Shown here in pieces: positions 43,123 to 52,326 of a DNA stretch of 64,000 nt. Within the stretch, counting starts at the first letter, position 1. The number at the start of each line of letters is the position of its first letter. The stretch is taken from positions 124,001 to 188,000 of the forward strand of contig NZ_JAAKGB010000001.1 in NCBI RefSeq assembly GCF_011039275.1. The letters run 5' to 3'. A program made the position numbers and the translations under genes. The notes below the pieces were generated by a model. That model ran no database searches. It saw nothing but the letters and a program-made list of their open reading frames with translations, and had not been told where the DNA came from. This DNA is from Streptococcus hyointestinalis. Its GTDB lineage: Bacteria; Bacillota; Bacilli; Lactobacillales; Streptococcaceae.

Positions 43123-44672
43123 GTATCAGCTTTAATTACAACGACATTGACGTGCTTGAAGCCCTCGAAGACCTCGGGGGTATAGCACAGACTAGCGATG
43201 TCACTCGAAACATTGGCAGTAGTTTTAGTAACACTTACCAAGACCAAGGCTCACAACGCTACGGTCAGTCTTTCATGTATGGAACACTGGCTTATAAGCC
43301 TATCGTTGTGACCTTGAAACTAAGGGGCACACAGCCCTTTTTAGTATCAGCGCAGGAGTGGTTAGGAGGTCTCTTAAATGTGACCGAGCCTAAACCACTC
43401 GTTTTTGGTGATGAGCCAAACAAAGAATGGCTTGCAGTGCCGACTGGTTCGCAGTCCTTTGCGATTGATCACTCAACATCACCAGCAACAGCGACTGTGA
43501 CGATTAACTTTGAAGTACCAAGCGCCTATGCAACCAGCAAAACAACAGCTATGGTCTCAACAGAACTTAACGGTAAGTATGGTTCGCTTGTGAAGCAGTC
43601 TGACGGCTCATATAAAGCCGTTCTGAACAATTTAGGGACGGCTGAGGCTTATCCTATCATCACCATCAAAAACAACGCTGAGAACGGCTATGTGGGCTTG
43701 GTGAACGCTGGTGGGATATATGAGATTGGCAATCCAGAAGAAGCAGATACAGAGAACATCAAACGTTCTGAACCCTTGCTCGATTATCGCTTTAATTTGT
43801 GGAGTGATGGCTTGCAGGCTGCTAAGCAACGTCAAGCTATCTTAAATGACACATCGCAGGCGCTTAATGGTCAAGTTGGGTCTTATGATTTCAATGGCAG
43901 GAAGTTTCTCTTTTTGTCCAATTGGTCTACCTCTGGCGGAAATAGTGCAGGCTCTGTTAGCTGGGATATTCCAGCGGACAGCAATGGCACAAAAGGTTCG
44001 CTAAACGACTATATCTGGTGGCGTCAACTCTTTTGGGCAGGCGCAGCTAATCAGTACGGCTTTATCAAATTGACGGTATCGGACACGAACGGACAGTTTC
44101 TCTATGGGGTTGAAACGTTTAAGCGCTCAAACGGTTTGAGAAGTGAGTATAATTTCCTAGCAAGCGATGGCAAGGGTGGTTATAACATTCTCAAGCGTTG
44201 GACGTTTGACGCCACACACCTTGACACACAAAATCCTTTCAATGAGCCTAGGGGGTGGTCAGACCTCAAGCGCAATGATGACAAGGTGCAGGTTTTTTGG
44301 TGGGGGTCTTATCCGACTTTCACCATTCCTGAAATCAAGGGGCGCAAGTCCGCTAAAATCCATATCGCTTTTGGAGCTGTTGGCAATAAGCCACTAGTGA
44401 CAAGGATGTATGTGGAAAAGCTCTATTATCGAAAAGACTTTGTCCCAACGACTAGAGACATCCCCAATCGCTATCCGATGAGTAGCCAATTGGTGATTGA
44501 CATGTCTACTGGTAAAACAACTTTGGACGGTATGCCAAAAAATAGCGAAGAACTGAACGGTTCTGAACCATTGGCGCTACCAGTCGGCAAAAGTGAGCTT
44601 GATTTCCAATTTTCAAGCTGGTTAGCAAAAGACCCAACAATCAAAATCGAATGGAAAGAGAGGTATATCTAA
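43119..44672 (+). CDS. Distal tail protein Dit, extended form
   Basis: A 517-residue hub protein at the tail end. Residues 1-135 are the conserved Sipho_tail N-terminus (FNYNDIDVLEALEDLGG, GQSFMYGTLAYKPIVVTLKL). Standard Dits are about 250 residues; here residues 220-430 form a large beta-rich insertion (SYDFNGRKFLFLSNWSTSGG and later TFTIPEIKGRKSAKIHIAFG) that resembles carbohydrate-binding modules of evolved Dits. It may contribute to host binding; that is inference. Confidence 0.85.
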   Translation: MSISFNYNDIDVLEALEDLGGIAQTSDVTRNIGSSFSNTYQDQGSQRYGQSFMYGTLAYKPIVVTLKLRGTQPFLVSAQEWLGGLLNVTEPKPLVFGDEPNKEWLAVPTGSQSFAIDHSTSPATATVTINFEVPSAYATSKTTAMVSTELNGKYGSLVKQSDGSYKAVLNNLGTAEAYPIITIKNNAENGYVGLVNAGGIYEIGNPEEADTENIKRSEPLLDYRFNLWSDGLQAAKQRQAILNDTSQALNGQVGSYDFNGRKFLFLSNWSTSGGNSAGSVSWDIPADSNGTKGSLNDYIWWRQLFWAGAANQYGFIKLTVSDTNGQFLYGVETFKRSNGLRSEYNFLASDGKGGYNILKRWTFDATHLDTQNPFNEPRGWSDLKRNDDKVQVFWWGSYPTFTIPEIKGRKSAKIHIAFGAVGNKPLVTRMYVEKLYYRKDFVPTTRDIPNRYPMSSQLVIDMSTGKTTLDGMPKNSEELNGSEPLALPVGKSELDFQFSSWLAKDPTIKIEWKERYI

Positions 44673-47600
44673 TTGCAAATTGTAGTGAGAGACAGTAATT
44701 TGAGACGTCTGACAGCTCTGAACAACAAAGTTCAAGGTATGCTATCGTTTACGAACGATACTTGGCATCGTTATCTTGCTGAAGCGACGTCTACTTTTGA
44801 CCTGACTATTCCTAAATTCTATAATGGCAAGCTGCATGATGACCTCATCTATATCACAGATAGGATCTATCTCTCTTTTCGCTATCAAGGTGAAGACCAT
44901 CTTTTTTACGTTGCACAAATGGTTGAGGATGATTTCCAAATCCAACTGACATGCAACAATACCAGTCTTGAGCTGATTAACGAGCTAGCCAATCCATTCA
45001 CCAGTTCCGAAGCCCATACCATGGACTGGTATATCCGACAAATGGAACTTTTGGTCTTTGATGGTGGTGAGATTGGTGTTTTTGAAGTATCAGACACGAA
45101 ACGCACCTTGACCTTTGAAAATCAAGAGACTAAGCTGGCACGCTTGCTGTCTTTGGCGTCACACTTTGACGCTGAAATTAAGTTCAACGTAGAGCTTAAT
45201 CGTGACGGCTCTTATAAGCGCATAGTTTTGAACATTTATCACAAAGCCGACGATACCCACCACGGCGTGGGACGGATTAGGGATGATGTCATTTTGCGCT
45301 ATGGCAAGGATGTTAAGGGCGTGCAGGTCACGACTGACAAAACGGACTTATTCACTATGGGCGTCTTTACTGGCGCTGATGGTGTTAATCTCAACGACTT
45401 AGAGCGGTCAGACAAAGACGAGCTTGGCAATGAAGAGTTCTATACACGAAAAGGCACGTCAGAGGTCTACGCACCAAAAGCAGCTGAAATGTACGGTTCA
45501 GGCGTGGCGTCCTTGACTGATAAATGGATTAGACGTGACTATCAAACAGAGTACACCAACGCTAATGACTTGTTAGCGTACGCTTTTCGCACTCTGAAAC
45601 AATACGCCTATCCACAAATGGCATACACAGCGACTATCCAGTCTAACTTCGTCAACAACTACAGTGACTTGGCGCTTGGTGATACTGTTAAGATTCAAGA
45701 TGAGAACTTTGTCAATGGGTTGATTTTGCAAGCTCGTGTATCTGAACAAGTCATCAGCTTTTCAAATCCAAACAATAACACCTTGACGTTCTCAAACTAC
45801 GTCAAACTCAAGTCACAGCTATCATCTAGCTTGTCTGCTCGTATGCAAGAGATGATTGACAAGAAAGTGCCTTACACTATCCAAGTCGCAACGACCAACG
45901 GCACAGCTTTTAAAAATCATACTGGTGAAAGCACCATTACACCGACTTTGAAAAAGGGTGATAAAATCATCACCGCAGACGTGACATGGCGATTTTCACT
46001 AGAAGGCAATGTCATCACAGGTACTTTCTTTGTCGCACAAGGAAGCGATATTGAAGATACAGGTATCTTGACTATGGCTGCTTACATCGGCGATGAAGAA
46101 GTGGCTGTGGATGAAGTGACTCTCGTTAATGTCAACGATGGTGTCAACGGTCAAAAAGGTGACAGGGGCGAGAAAGGCGAAAAAGGAGATAGAGGACCTA
46201 AAGGTGACAAGGGCGACAGAGGTAGCGACGGTATCGCTGGTAAAGATGGCGTGGGTATTCATGCGACATCAATCAGCTATGCGATTGGTGAAACTGGAAC
46301 AACCGCCCCAACGTCAAACTGGACAGCACAAGTCCCTAAACTCATCAAGGGCAAGTATCTTTGGACACGCACTATCTGGACTTATACGGACTCAACTAGT
46401 GAGACTGGCTATTCTGCTACTTACATTGCCAAAGATGGTAATAACGGTAACGACGGGATAGCTGGTAAGGACGGTGTCGGTATCAGCGATACCACAATCA
46501 CCTACGCCAAAGCCACCTCTGGCACGACTGCCCCAACCACTGGCTGGACAAGTCAAGTCCCAAGTGTCCCAGCTGGGCAATATCTTTGGACAAAAACAGT
46601 CTGGACGTATACAGACAGCACCACTGAAACCAGCTACTCTGTCGCTAAAATGGGCGACACTGGAGCTAAAGGTGAGAAAGGAGATAGGGGTGACGTTGGT
46701 CCTCGTGGACCTGCTGGAGCGGACGGCGTTAATGGTCGAGATGGTGCCCAAGGCATACAGGGACCTAAAGGTGACCAAGGTTTGCCCGGTGCCAAGGGCG
46801 CAGACGGTCGAACTCAATACACCCATATCGCCTACGCCGACAGCGCCACTGGTGGAGGTTTTAGTCAGACTGATGATACTAAGGTCTACATCGGCATGTA
46901 TCAAGACTTTACAGCCACTGACAGCAAGAACCCAACGGACTATCGCTGGTCCAAATGGCGAGGGTCCGACGGTGCTCAAGGAGTGCCTGGCAAGGCTGGA
47001 GCAGATGGCAAAACGCCTTACATCCATTTTGCCTACGCTGACAGTTCAGACGGTCGTACTGGTTTTAGTGTGACTGACAATGGTCAACGTTATTTTGGCT
47101 ATTACAGTGACTATGAAAAGTCCGATAGCTCTGACCCTAAGAAATACAAGTGGGTTGACCGCTGGGCAAAAATCGAAGTCGGTGGGCGCAATCTCTTTTT
47201 AAACTCACTGTTCAAATTTCCGCTAACGCACAGCTATTCAACTTATGCTATCAGTGCCAATCAAGCTGATACGCAAGGACAGCTTGCAATATCCATTGAC
47301 AACACCGTTACTTACATGGGTGCAAATAGCTTGAAAATTGTCTCTACTTTCAATGGCAAACAAAACAATCAAAAAGTCACGTTTGCCGTTGGTGGTGATA
47401 GTAGACTTGCCACAGCTACCGAGTGGACAGGTAAGACTGTCATGATGAGTTTCTGGGCTAAAGCTAGTGTTAATGGCTTGCCGTTTGTTTCACGGACAGG
47501 TTACCAAAGTGAAACAGCCGAGGCTGGACTTAAACTCACCACAGATTGGAAATACTACTCATTTCCACTAGTCAAAAAGCCGACTGGCAACGCTACCTCT

Positions 47601-48218
47601 GAATGGATTTTCCATGTATGGGGACAAGGCACTGTCTGGGTAAACCATCCCAAAATCGAATACGGAACTATTTCAACAGACTATTCTGAAGCACCCGAAG
47701 ACATTCAAGCGGACATAAACACCAAAGCAGACCAAGCGCTGACCCAAGAGCAAATCAATGCACTCAATGAACGTGCTGGGCTTATTCAAGCTGAAATGGA
47801 AGCCAAGGCAGCCATGGACACTGTGACGAAGTGGTTTGCGGAGTATCAGCAATTTGCCAAAGACCAAAAAGCAGGCATGCAACGTTCAAACAACGACATT
47901 GTGACACTGTCTCAACGTGTCAATGCGATTGATACCAATTTAGGCAACATGGCTCAACGCTGGTCTTTCATAGATACTTACATGAAAGCGGGTAATGAGG
48001 GACTTGTCATCGGTAAGAATGACGGTTCATCATCGGTTCGGATTTCTGATAATCGTATATCGTTTTACTCAGCTGGTCAAGAAGTGGCTTATATCTCAAA
48101 TGGTGTCTTGCAGATTGACAATGGTGTATTTACTAAAACTTTGCAGATTGGACGTTTTAGAGAAGAGCAGTATCACTCTAATCCAGACATGAACGTTATG
48201 CGGTATGTAGGAGGATAA
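44673..48218 (+). CDS. Tail-associated protein (Tal) with collagen-like repeats
   Basis: A 1,181-residue baseplate protein starting at TTG one base after dit. Residues 1-370 are the prophage endopeptidase-tail domain (gp27-like hub). Collagen-like Gly-X-Y tracts follow at about 492-525 and 665-715, with a shorter one near 768-782. They flank repeated modules: two copies of a GKDGVGI...SYAIGETGTTAPTS-type unit of about 70 residues and two of a THIAYADS-type unit. A GRNLFLNS-type carbohydrate-binding module lies near 835-990, then coiled coil and a C-terminal structural domain. It probably makes a trimeric fibre; receptor contact is inferred. Confidence 0.85.
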   Translation: MQIVVRDSNLRRLTALNNKVQGMLSFTNDTWHRYLAEATSTFDLTIPKFYNGKLHDDLIYITDRIYLSFRYQGEDHLFYVAQMVEDDFQIQLTCNNTSLELINELANPFTSSEAHTMDWYIRQMELLVFDGGEIGVFEVSDTKRTLTFENQETKLARLLSLASHFDAEIKFNVELNRDGSYKRIVLNIYHKADDTHHGVGRIRDDVILRYGKDVKGVQVTTDKTDLFTMGVFTGADGVNLNDLERSDKDELGNEEFYTRKGTSEVYAPKAAEMYGSGVASLTDKWIRRDYQTEYTNANDLLAYAFRTLKQYAYPQMAYTATIQSNFVNNYSDLALGDTVKIQDENFVNGLILQARVSEQVISFSNPNNNTLTFSNYVKLKSQLSSSLSARMQEMIDKKVPYTIQVATTNGTAFKNHTGESTITPTLKKGDKIITADVTWRFSLEGNVITGTFFVAQGSDIEDTGILTMAAYIGDEEVAVDEVTLVNVNDGVNGQKGDRGEKGEKGDRGPKGDKGDRGSDGIAGKDGVGIHATSISYAIGETGTTAPTSNWTAQVPKLIKGKYLWTRTIWTYTDSTSETGYSATYIAKDGNNGNDGIAGKDGVGISDTTITYAKATSGTTAPTTGWTSQVPSVPAGQYLWTKTVWTYTDSTTETSYSVAKMGDTGAKGEKGDRGDVGPRGPAGADGVNGRDGAQGIQGPKGDQGLPGAKGADGRTQYTHIAYADSATGGGFSQTDDTKVYIGMYQDFTATDSKNPTDYRWSKWRGSDGAQGVPGKAGADGKTPYIHFAYADSSDGRTGFSVTDNGQRYFGYYSDYEKSDSSDPKKYKWVDRWAKIEVGGRNLFLNSLFKFPLTHSYSTYAISANQADTQGQLAISIDNTVTYMGANSLKIVSTFNGKQNNQKVTFAVGGDSRLATATEWTGKTVMMSFWAKASVNGLPFVSRTGYQSETAEAGLKLTTDWKYYSFPLVKKPTGNATSEWIFHVWGQGTVWVNHPKIEYGTISTDYSEAPEDIQADINTKADQALTQEQINALNERAGLIQAEMEAKAAMDTVTKWFAEYQQFAKDQKAGMQRSNNDIVTLSQRVNAIDTNLGNMAQRWSFIDTYMKAGNEGLVIGKNDGSSSVRISDNRISFYSAGQEVAYISNGVLQIDNGVFTKTLQIGRFREEQYHSNPDMNVMRYVGG

Positions 48219-48220
48219 AC

Positions 48221-50209
48221 ATGGCAGAATTTTGGTCAAATAATGACAGGGGCTATCGCATTCGGCTATGGCTAGACCAAGTTTCACAAAACATTGGAAA
48301 CAACAGCAGTCAAGTCCGAGTGCGACTAGCCCTACTCAACACAAATGTGAGTTTTGCAAGTTATAGCGTGTCTGCTTTCGTGAACGTCAATGGGCAACGG
48401 CTCAACTGGTCAGGCAGTCCGTCAGTCGGCTTTAATTCCACAACTTGGCTGATTGACCAGACAATCACCGTGGGGCATAATGCTGACGGTACTAAGTCAT
48501 TTAACTTTGCAGCACGATTTAATGGTGCTGGTGGCTGGTCACCGAACACGCTCACGATTGGAACAGGGACGTTCACACTGACAACAATCCCACGGATGAG
48601 CACAGCAAGCGTTGGGGGTGGTGTGATTGGCAGTAGTGTGAATATCACTATCAATCGTCAAAATGACAGTTTCACGCACACTGTACGGTATGCGTGGGGT
48701 GGCAAGTCAGGTACAATCGCTACAAACGTTGGGACGAGCTGTACATGGTCTATCCCTATGGACTTTGCCAACGACATACCAAACGCCACCAGCGGTACAG
48801 GGACTATCTACATCGATACTTACAGCGGTAGCACCTTAACTGGTACAAAATCAACGAACTTTACAGCGAGCTTGCCAAGCAATATCAAGCCGTCCTTTAC
48901 TGGATTGACGTTGACGGACACAAATACGCAGGTCAAGGCGCTTATGTCTGGCAATAACTTTGTACAGGTCTTGTCGAATGTGCAGGTCAATTTCAATGGA
49001 CAAAAGGGCGCTTATGGCTCAACCATAACAGGCTACAAAGCGGAGCTAGTTGGTAAAAAGCAGGTCACAAATAGCAACGGTGGCACGCTCGGTATTATGA
49101 ATTTTAACGGTTCAGCGGTCATTCGTGCGTGTGTCTTTGATAGTCGTGGCAGGCAATCAGACACCAAAGACATGACTATCAATGTCTTGGAGTACTTTGC
49201 ACCAGCTCTTAGTTTTTCTGTGGCACGCTCTGGCTCAACGTCAAGCACATTTACCATTACACGCAACGCTAAAATAGCGCCTTTGATGATTTCAAACAGT
49301 CAAAAAAACGTCATGACGTTGACGTTTCGAGTGGCTAAACTAGGCTCTACGAGCTTTAGTTCAGACAGTGGACCAGCATCGGGGTCTTGGACGACCATGG
49401 CAAGTCTTACCAACTCTCAAGCTAACTTGTCGAGCACTTACGGCGCTGACTCATCATGGCAAGTCATCGGCACGCTCTCTGATAAATTTACCAACACAGA
49501 GTTCACTGTGACTGTACCGACTGAAAGTGTGACGTTCAGTTATGACAAACAAGGTCGTCTTGGTGTTGGGAAGATTGTAGAGCGTGGCATTGCTGGCTCT
49601 ATTGACGCTAAAGGTGACATTTATGCAAGAGATAAGCCAATTCAACAACATCAAGTCAGCCAAAATAGCGGACAAGCTATTGAGGTTAAAACGGACTGGA
49701 ACAATATCATCACCACAGGCTTTTACATGGGGTCTAATTTGCCCAACCAGCCGACTGGCGATGGTGTTCACAGCTGGAAATATGTCAGAGTCACACGACA
49801 TCTGGACAATTATGTCTTGCAAGAAGCCATTGACTTCAATGGTGCTATATCAGCCTATCGTGTTAAAACCAACGGCACATGGAAGCCATGGGTGTATTAC
49901 GCCAAGGCTGACCACCCGAACCTCGTAAACACTGGCTGGCAATCAGCTGGTTTTGCTGGCACGTACTATAAACGTGTTGGTGACGTGCTGACGGTGCGCT
50001 ATGAGTGTACAGGGACAGGGAGCAATCTTACCATTGGCTATATACCCAACTGGTCAGCCCCTCAAAACTATATGTTTGTTATTGCTGGATGGAGTATAGG
50101 CGGTAGTGATAACAGTCATTTACAAATCAACGCCAACACGAGCGCCCTTACTATCCTCTCTTCTGGTAAAGGTGTTGTGTACAGAGGACAAATTACTATC
50201 ATGATTTAA
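48221..50209 (+). CDS. DUF859-type minor structural protein, likely receptor-binding
   Basis: A 662-residue protein. Residues 1-450 match DUF859 from streptococcal phages (AEFWSNNDRGYRIRLWLDQV; VGHNADGTKSFNFAA; FDSRGRQSDTKDM), made of beta repeats. The C-terminal 190 residues contain a pyocin-knob-like segment (WNNIITTGFYMGSNLPNQPT, YVRVTRHLDNYVLQEA) and a final beta domain. Its position after Tal and its C-terminal domain make it the best receptor-binding candidate. AGGAGG is upstream. Confidence 0.78.
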   Translation: MAEFWSNNDRGYRIRLWLDQVSQNIGNNSSQVRVRLALLNTNVSFASYSVSAFVNVNGQRLNWSGSPSVGFNSTTWLIDQTITVGHNADGTKSFNFAARFNGAGGWSPNTLTIGTGTFTLTTIPRMSTASVGGGVIGSSVNITINRQNDSFTHTVRYAWGGKSGTIATNVGTSCTWSIPMDFANDIPNATSGTGTIYIDTYSGSTLTGTKSTNFTASLPSNIKPSFTGLTLTDTNTQVKALMSGNNFVQVLSNVQVNFNGQKGAYGSTITGYKAELVGKKQVTNSNGGTLGIMNFNGSAVIRACVFDSRGRQSDTKDMTINVLEYFAPALSFSVARSGSTSSTFTITRNAKIAPLMISNSQKNVMTLTFRVAKLGSTSFSSDSGPASGSWTTMASLTNSQANLSSTYGADSSWQVIGTLSDKFTNTEFTVTVPTESVTFSYDKQGRLGVGKIVERGIAGSIDAKGDIYARDKPIQQHQVSQNSGQAIEVKTDWNNIITTGFYMGSNLPNQPTGDGVHSWKYVRVTRHLDNYVLQEAIDFNGAISAYRVKTNGTWKPWVYYAKADHPNLVNTGWQSAGFAGTYYKRVGDVLTVRYECTGTGSNLTIGYIPNWSAPQNYMFVIAGWSIGGSDNSHLQINANTSALTILSSGKGVVYRGQITIMI

Positions 50210-50225
50210 TATGGAGGAAAACATT

Positions 50226-50492
50226 ATGTTAAGAATTAATAAAACACGTCGCATTACTGCTGAATTTTTCGTTACTGAAAACGGTGAGGAAAAACTAGTT
50301 AAACAGACAACAATTGATGTCAATAACGAAGCTGTCTCAACGCTTTATGAAAACTTGCTTTTGCCTGATTTGTACGCTAAAAACCGCACTGCTATGCGTA
50401 AAGACGAGCAAAAGTTGCGTGATTTACGCTACGAGATTGAAGACGCTATCCTTGCCGAAGCTGAAGCGGACAAAGCAAAGGAGAGTGACTAA
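50226..50492 (+). CDS. DUF1366-like small phage protein
   Basis: An 88-residue charged protein (NKTRRITAEFFVTENGEEKL then an acidic helical tail). DUF1366-type genes occupy this slot between tail fibre and lysis genes. The start is set by GGAGG ten bases upstream; an ATG five codons earlier contains the RBS itself. It overlaps the next gene by one base. Confidence 0.6.
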   Translation: MLRINKTRRITAEFFVTENGEEKLVKQTTIDVNNEAVSTLYENLLLPDLYAKNRTAMRKDEQKLRDLRYEIEDAILAEAEADKAKESD

Positions 50493-50809
50493 TGCCAGAG
50501 CGTGAACTAATGCACTGGTTTATGACAGTCGTATTGCCGATTGTGATTTCAGTTGGTGGTGTCGTGGCTGGTCTACGCTCAAACATAGCGAGGTCAGAGC
50601 ACCGTATCACACGACTTGAAACGGAAAACGACTATCAAGCTAAGACCATTGCAGAACAAAACATCCGACTAAATAAGCACGATGAAGAGCAAAAAACAAT
50701 GATGGCAATGATTGAACAAATCAAGAACTTGTCTGAAGACGTTAAAGAAGTCCGAACAGACTTGAAAAAAATCAATGAAAAATTACAGGAGGAACATCAT
50801 GCGCATTAA
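50492..50809 (+). CDS. Membrane-anchored coiled-coil protein, XhlA/holin-accessory-like
   Basis: 105 residues: an N-terminal hydrophobic helix (residues 10-28) then a long amphipathic coiled coil rich in Glu/Lys to the end. Proteins of this plan (XhlA-like or similar) precede holins in Gram-positive phages and may assist lysis. It overlaps the holin gene by 11 bases, so it is tightly coupled. Confidence 0.65.
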   Translation: MPERELMHWFMTVVLPIVISVGGVVAGLRSNIARSEHRITRLETENDYQAKTIAEQNIRLNKHDEEQKTMMAMIEQIKNLSEDVKEVRTDLKKINEKLQEEHHAH

Positions 50810-51029
50810 CTGGAAACTACGTTTTACTAACAAAACAACACTTTTAGCAATCATTAGTACAGTGATTTTGTTATTGCAGCAATTAGGGCTGACATTGCCA
50901 AGCAATGTGTCCGATATTGTCAATACTATCTTGACACTATTAGTCTTGCTTGGTGTCGTGACTGACCCAACCACGCACGGCATTAGTGACAGTGGGCAAG
51001 CACTGGACTATGCTGAACCACGAAAATAA
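50799..51029 (+). CDS. Holin, phi-LC3 family
   Basis: A 76-residue membrane protein with two hydrophobic helices separated by a short turn, basic N-terminus (MRINWKLRFTNKTTLLAII) and the family ending TDPTTHGISDSGQALDYAEP (PF04531). It makes the membrane holes that release endolysin. The ATG is set by AGGAGG ten bases upstream. Confidence 0.9.
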   Translation: MRINWKLRFTNKTTLLAIISTVILLLQQLGLTLPSNVSDIVNTILTLLVLLGVVTDPTTHGISDSGQALDYAEPRK

Positions 51030-51041
51030 TGAGGTATCGCA

Positions 51042-51923
51042 ATGAAGAAATACGATTATTTTATTGATGTATCGGCTTATCAAGCAGCGGACTTACGAGG
51101 AACTTGTGCGGCTGCTGGGACTAATAAGACGATCATCAAAGTGTCTGAGGGGACTGGCTGGCTATCGCCTGTCCGTCAACAACAAGCTAACTCCAGCGAG
51201 CCTGTGGGATATTACCACTTTGCACGTTTTGGTGGCAATGTCGCTCAAGCACAAGCTGAAGCAAATTTTTTTATCCGCAACTTACCAAACAAGAAAGTGC
51301 GCTATCTGGTCTGTGACTATGAGGACAGCCCAAGTAGCAATAAAACAGCCAACACAAACGCTGTGCTGGCTTTCATGGACGTTTGTAAGGCAAACGGCTA
51401 CGAGCCTATTTACTACAGCTATAAGCCGTTCACATTGGCTAATCTGGACGATTACCACCGCATACTAGCCAAGTACCCCAACAGCTTGTGGATTGCTGCA
51501 TACGCCAACTACAGCGTTATGCCAACAGTCGACGTGGCAAAAGCGAGCTGGTTTCCATCAATGGACGGTATTCGCTGGTGGCAATTCACCTCAAGCGCTC
51601 TACAAGGCGGACTAGACAAGAACATTGTCTTGTTAGACGATGACGCAACAACAACTACTACACAATCAACACAATCTTTAGGAGGACTACCCATGGAATT
51701 CACATTTCAAATCTCTGGCGACAAAGCCCACGACCCACGCACTGTCTACTACGCAAATACCTCTCGTGGTATTTATCGAGGACTAACTAATATCGATGAA
51801 TGGAAAATCATTCAACACATTTACAAAGACTGTACTGGTCGAGACATGCCACACTACAAATGGGATGCAGGAGCGCCTTGGTACGTTCGTGTGATTGCTG
51901 GCATGCAATTGAAGAAAATCTGA
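51042..51923 (+). CDS. Endolysin, GH25 lysozyme with C-terminal binding domain
   Basis: A 293-residue lytic enzyme. Residues 1-205 are a GH25 muramidase with catalytic acids in FIDVSAYQ (Asp8) and VCDYEDSP (about Asp96/Glu98). A Thr/Gln linker leads to a 75-residue C-terminal domain (FTFQISGDKAHDPRTVYYAN), probably cell-wall binding. No signal peptide, so it depends on the holin. A second RBS and ATG inside the linker could produce the binding domain alone. Confidence 0.92.
   Translation: MKKYDYFIDVSAYQAADLRGTCAAAGTNKTIIKVSEGTGWLSPVRQQQANSSEPVGYYHFARFGGNVAQAQAEANFFIRNLPNKKVRYLVCDYEDSPSSNKTANTNAVLAFMDVCKANGYEPIYYSYKPFTLANLDDYHRILAKYPNSLWIAAYANYSVMPTVDVAKASWFPSMDGIRWWQFTSSALQGGLDKNIVLLDDDATTTTTQSTQSLGGLPMEFTFQISGDKAHDPRTVYYANTSRGIYRGLTNIDEWKIIQHIYKDCTGRDMPHYKWDAGAPWYVRVIAGMQLKKI
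51693..51923 (+). other. Possible internal translation start: endolysin wall-binding subunit
   Basis: TTTAGGAGGACTACCCATG places a strong Shine-Dalgarno seven bases before an in-frame ATG at the domain border. The resulting 76-residue protein would equal the wall-binding domain. Several known endolysins form complexes of a full-length chain with such internally started subunits. Confidence 0.6.
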
Positions 51924-52043
51924 TATAATATAACTAAGAAATTTTGTACACAACGTGAGCTACGCCAAAAATTAAAACAGAATTGAGGAATCTCCTTTTG
52001 ACCACTTATCGTCAGTGGCTAAAGACGAAGTAGCGAACGTAGT

Positions 52044-52076
52044 AAAGCCCCTTTGGTTGAGACCAGAGGGCTTTTG
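52044..52076 (+). terminator. Terminator at the end of the late operon
   Basis: 52,044-52,057 pairs with 52,062-52,074 (one bulged C, one G-U), closing on TGAG and followed by TTTT. It separates lysis genes from the accessory region. From 51,924 to 52,326 there is no gene; the rest holds repeats, a promoter and dyads. Confidence 0.75.
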
Positions 52077-52095
52077 TGTGTCTTTGGAGAAGTTT

Positions 52096-52151
52096 AAATA
52101 GCGAAATAGTGAAATAGTGAAATAGCTAAATAGCTATTTAGCGAAATAGAT
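52096..52151. repeat. Tandem 8-bp repeats AAATAGNN
   Basis: Seven consecutive octamers: AAATAGCG, AAATAGTG twice, AAATAGCT twice, ATTTAGCG and AAATAGAT. An 18-bp perfect palindrome, GCTAAATAGCTATTTAGC, lies inside at 52,125-52,142. The array ends two bases before the -35 of the accessory operon. Confidence 0.8.
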
Positions 52152-52153
52152 AA

Positions 52154-52227
52154 TTGACAAAAAAACAAAAATATAATACACTTATTTTAGTGTTAACAGA
52201 AAATCTGTTCAAAACAGACCATCTGTT
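52154..52227 (+). promoter_or_regulatory. Promoter and paired dyad operators of the accessory pair
   Basis: TTGACA at 52,154-52,159 and TACACT at 52,177-52,182 are 17 apart. Two 15-bp dyads, AACAGA-nnn-TCTGTT, follow at 52,195-52,209 and 52,213-52,227, with centres 18 bases apart, around and after the expected start point. A bound repressor would block transcription. Confidence 0.65.
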
Positions 52228-52326
52228 AGAAACAAGTGCATATAAGTTGGTAATATAATTTTAAAAATAGCACAGGTGACAGATGTGACACTGTGTTTTT
52301 TTGTGTAAGTTAGGGAGGAAAGACTA

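Noticed and set aside
46140..46240. Short repeats resembling a CRISPR array in the collagen tract
   Set aside because: Repeats are 9-base codon triplets with no spacers and lie in frame within a tail protein gene.
46392..47027. A 211-codon minus-strand frame opposite the Tal collagen region, and a 199-codon plus-strand frame at 46,474-47,073
   Set aside because: Both are by-products of the repetitive, stop-poor Gly-X-Y DNA. Neither has a ribosome site or resembles a known protein.
51924..52040. tRNA or other structured RNA after the endolysin
   Set aside because: There is only a small CCACT/AGTGG hairpin; no cloverleaf, anticodon arm or T-loop consensus.
52172..52177. TATAAT as the -10 of the accessory promoter
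   Set aside because: Only 12 bases separate it from TTGACA. TACACT at 52,177 has the correct 17-base spacing, though TATAAT with another -35 remains possible.
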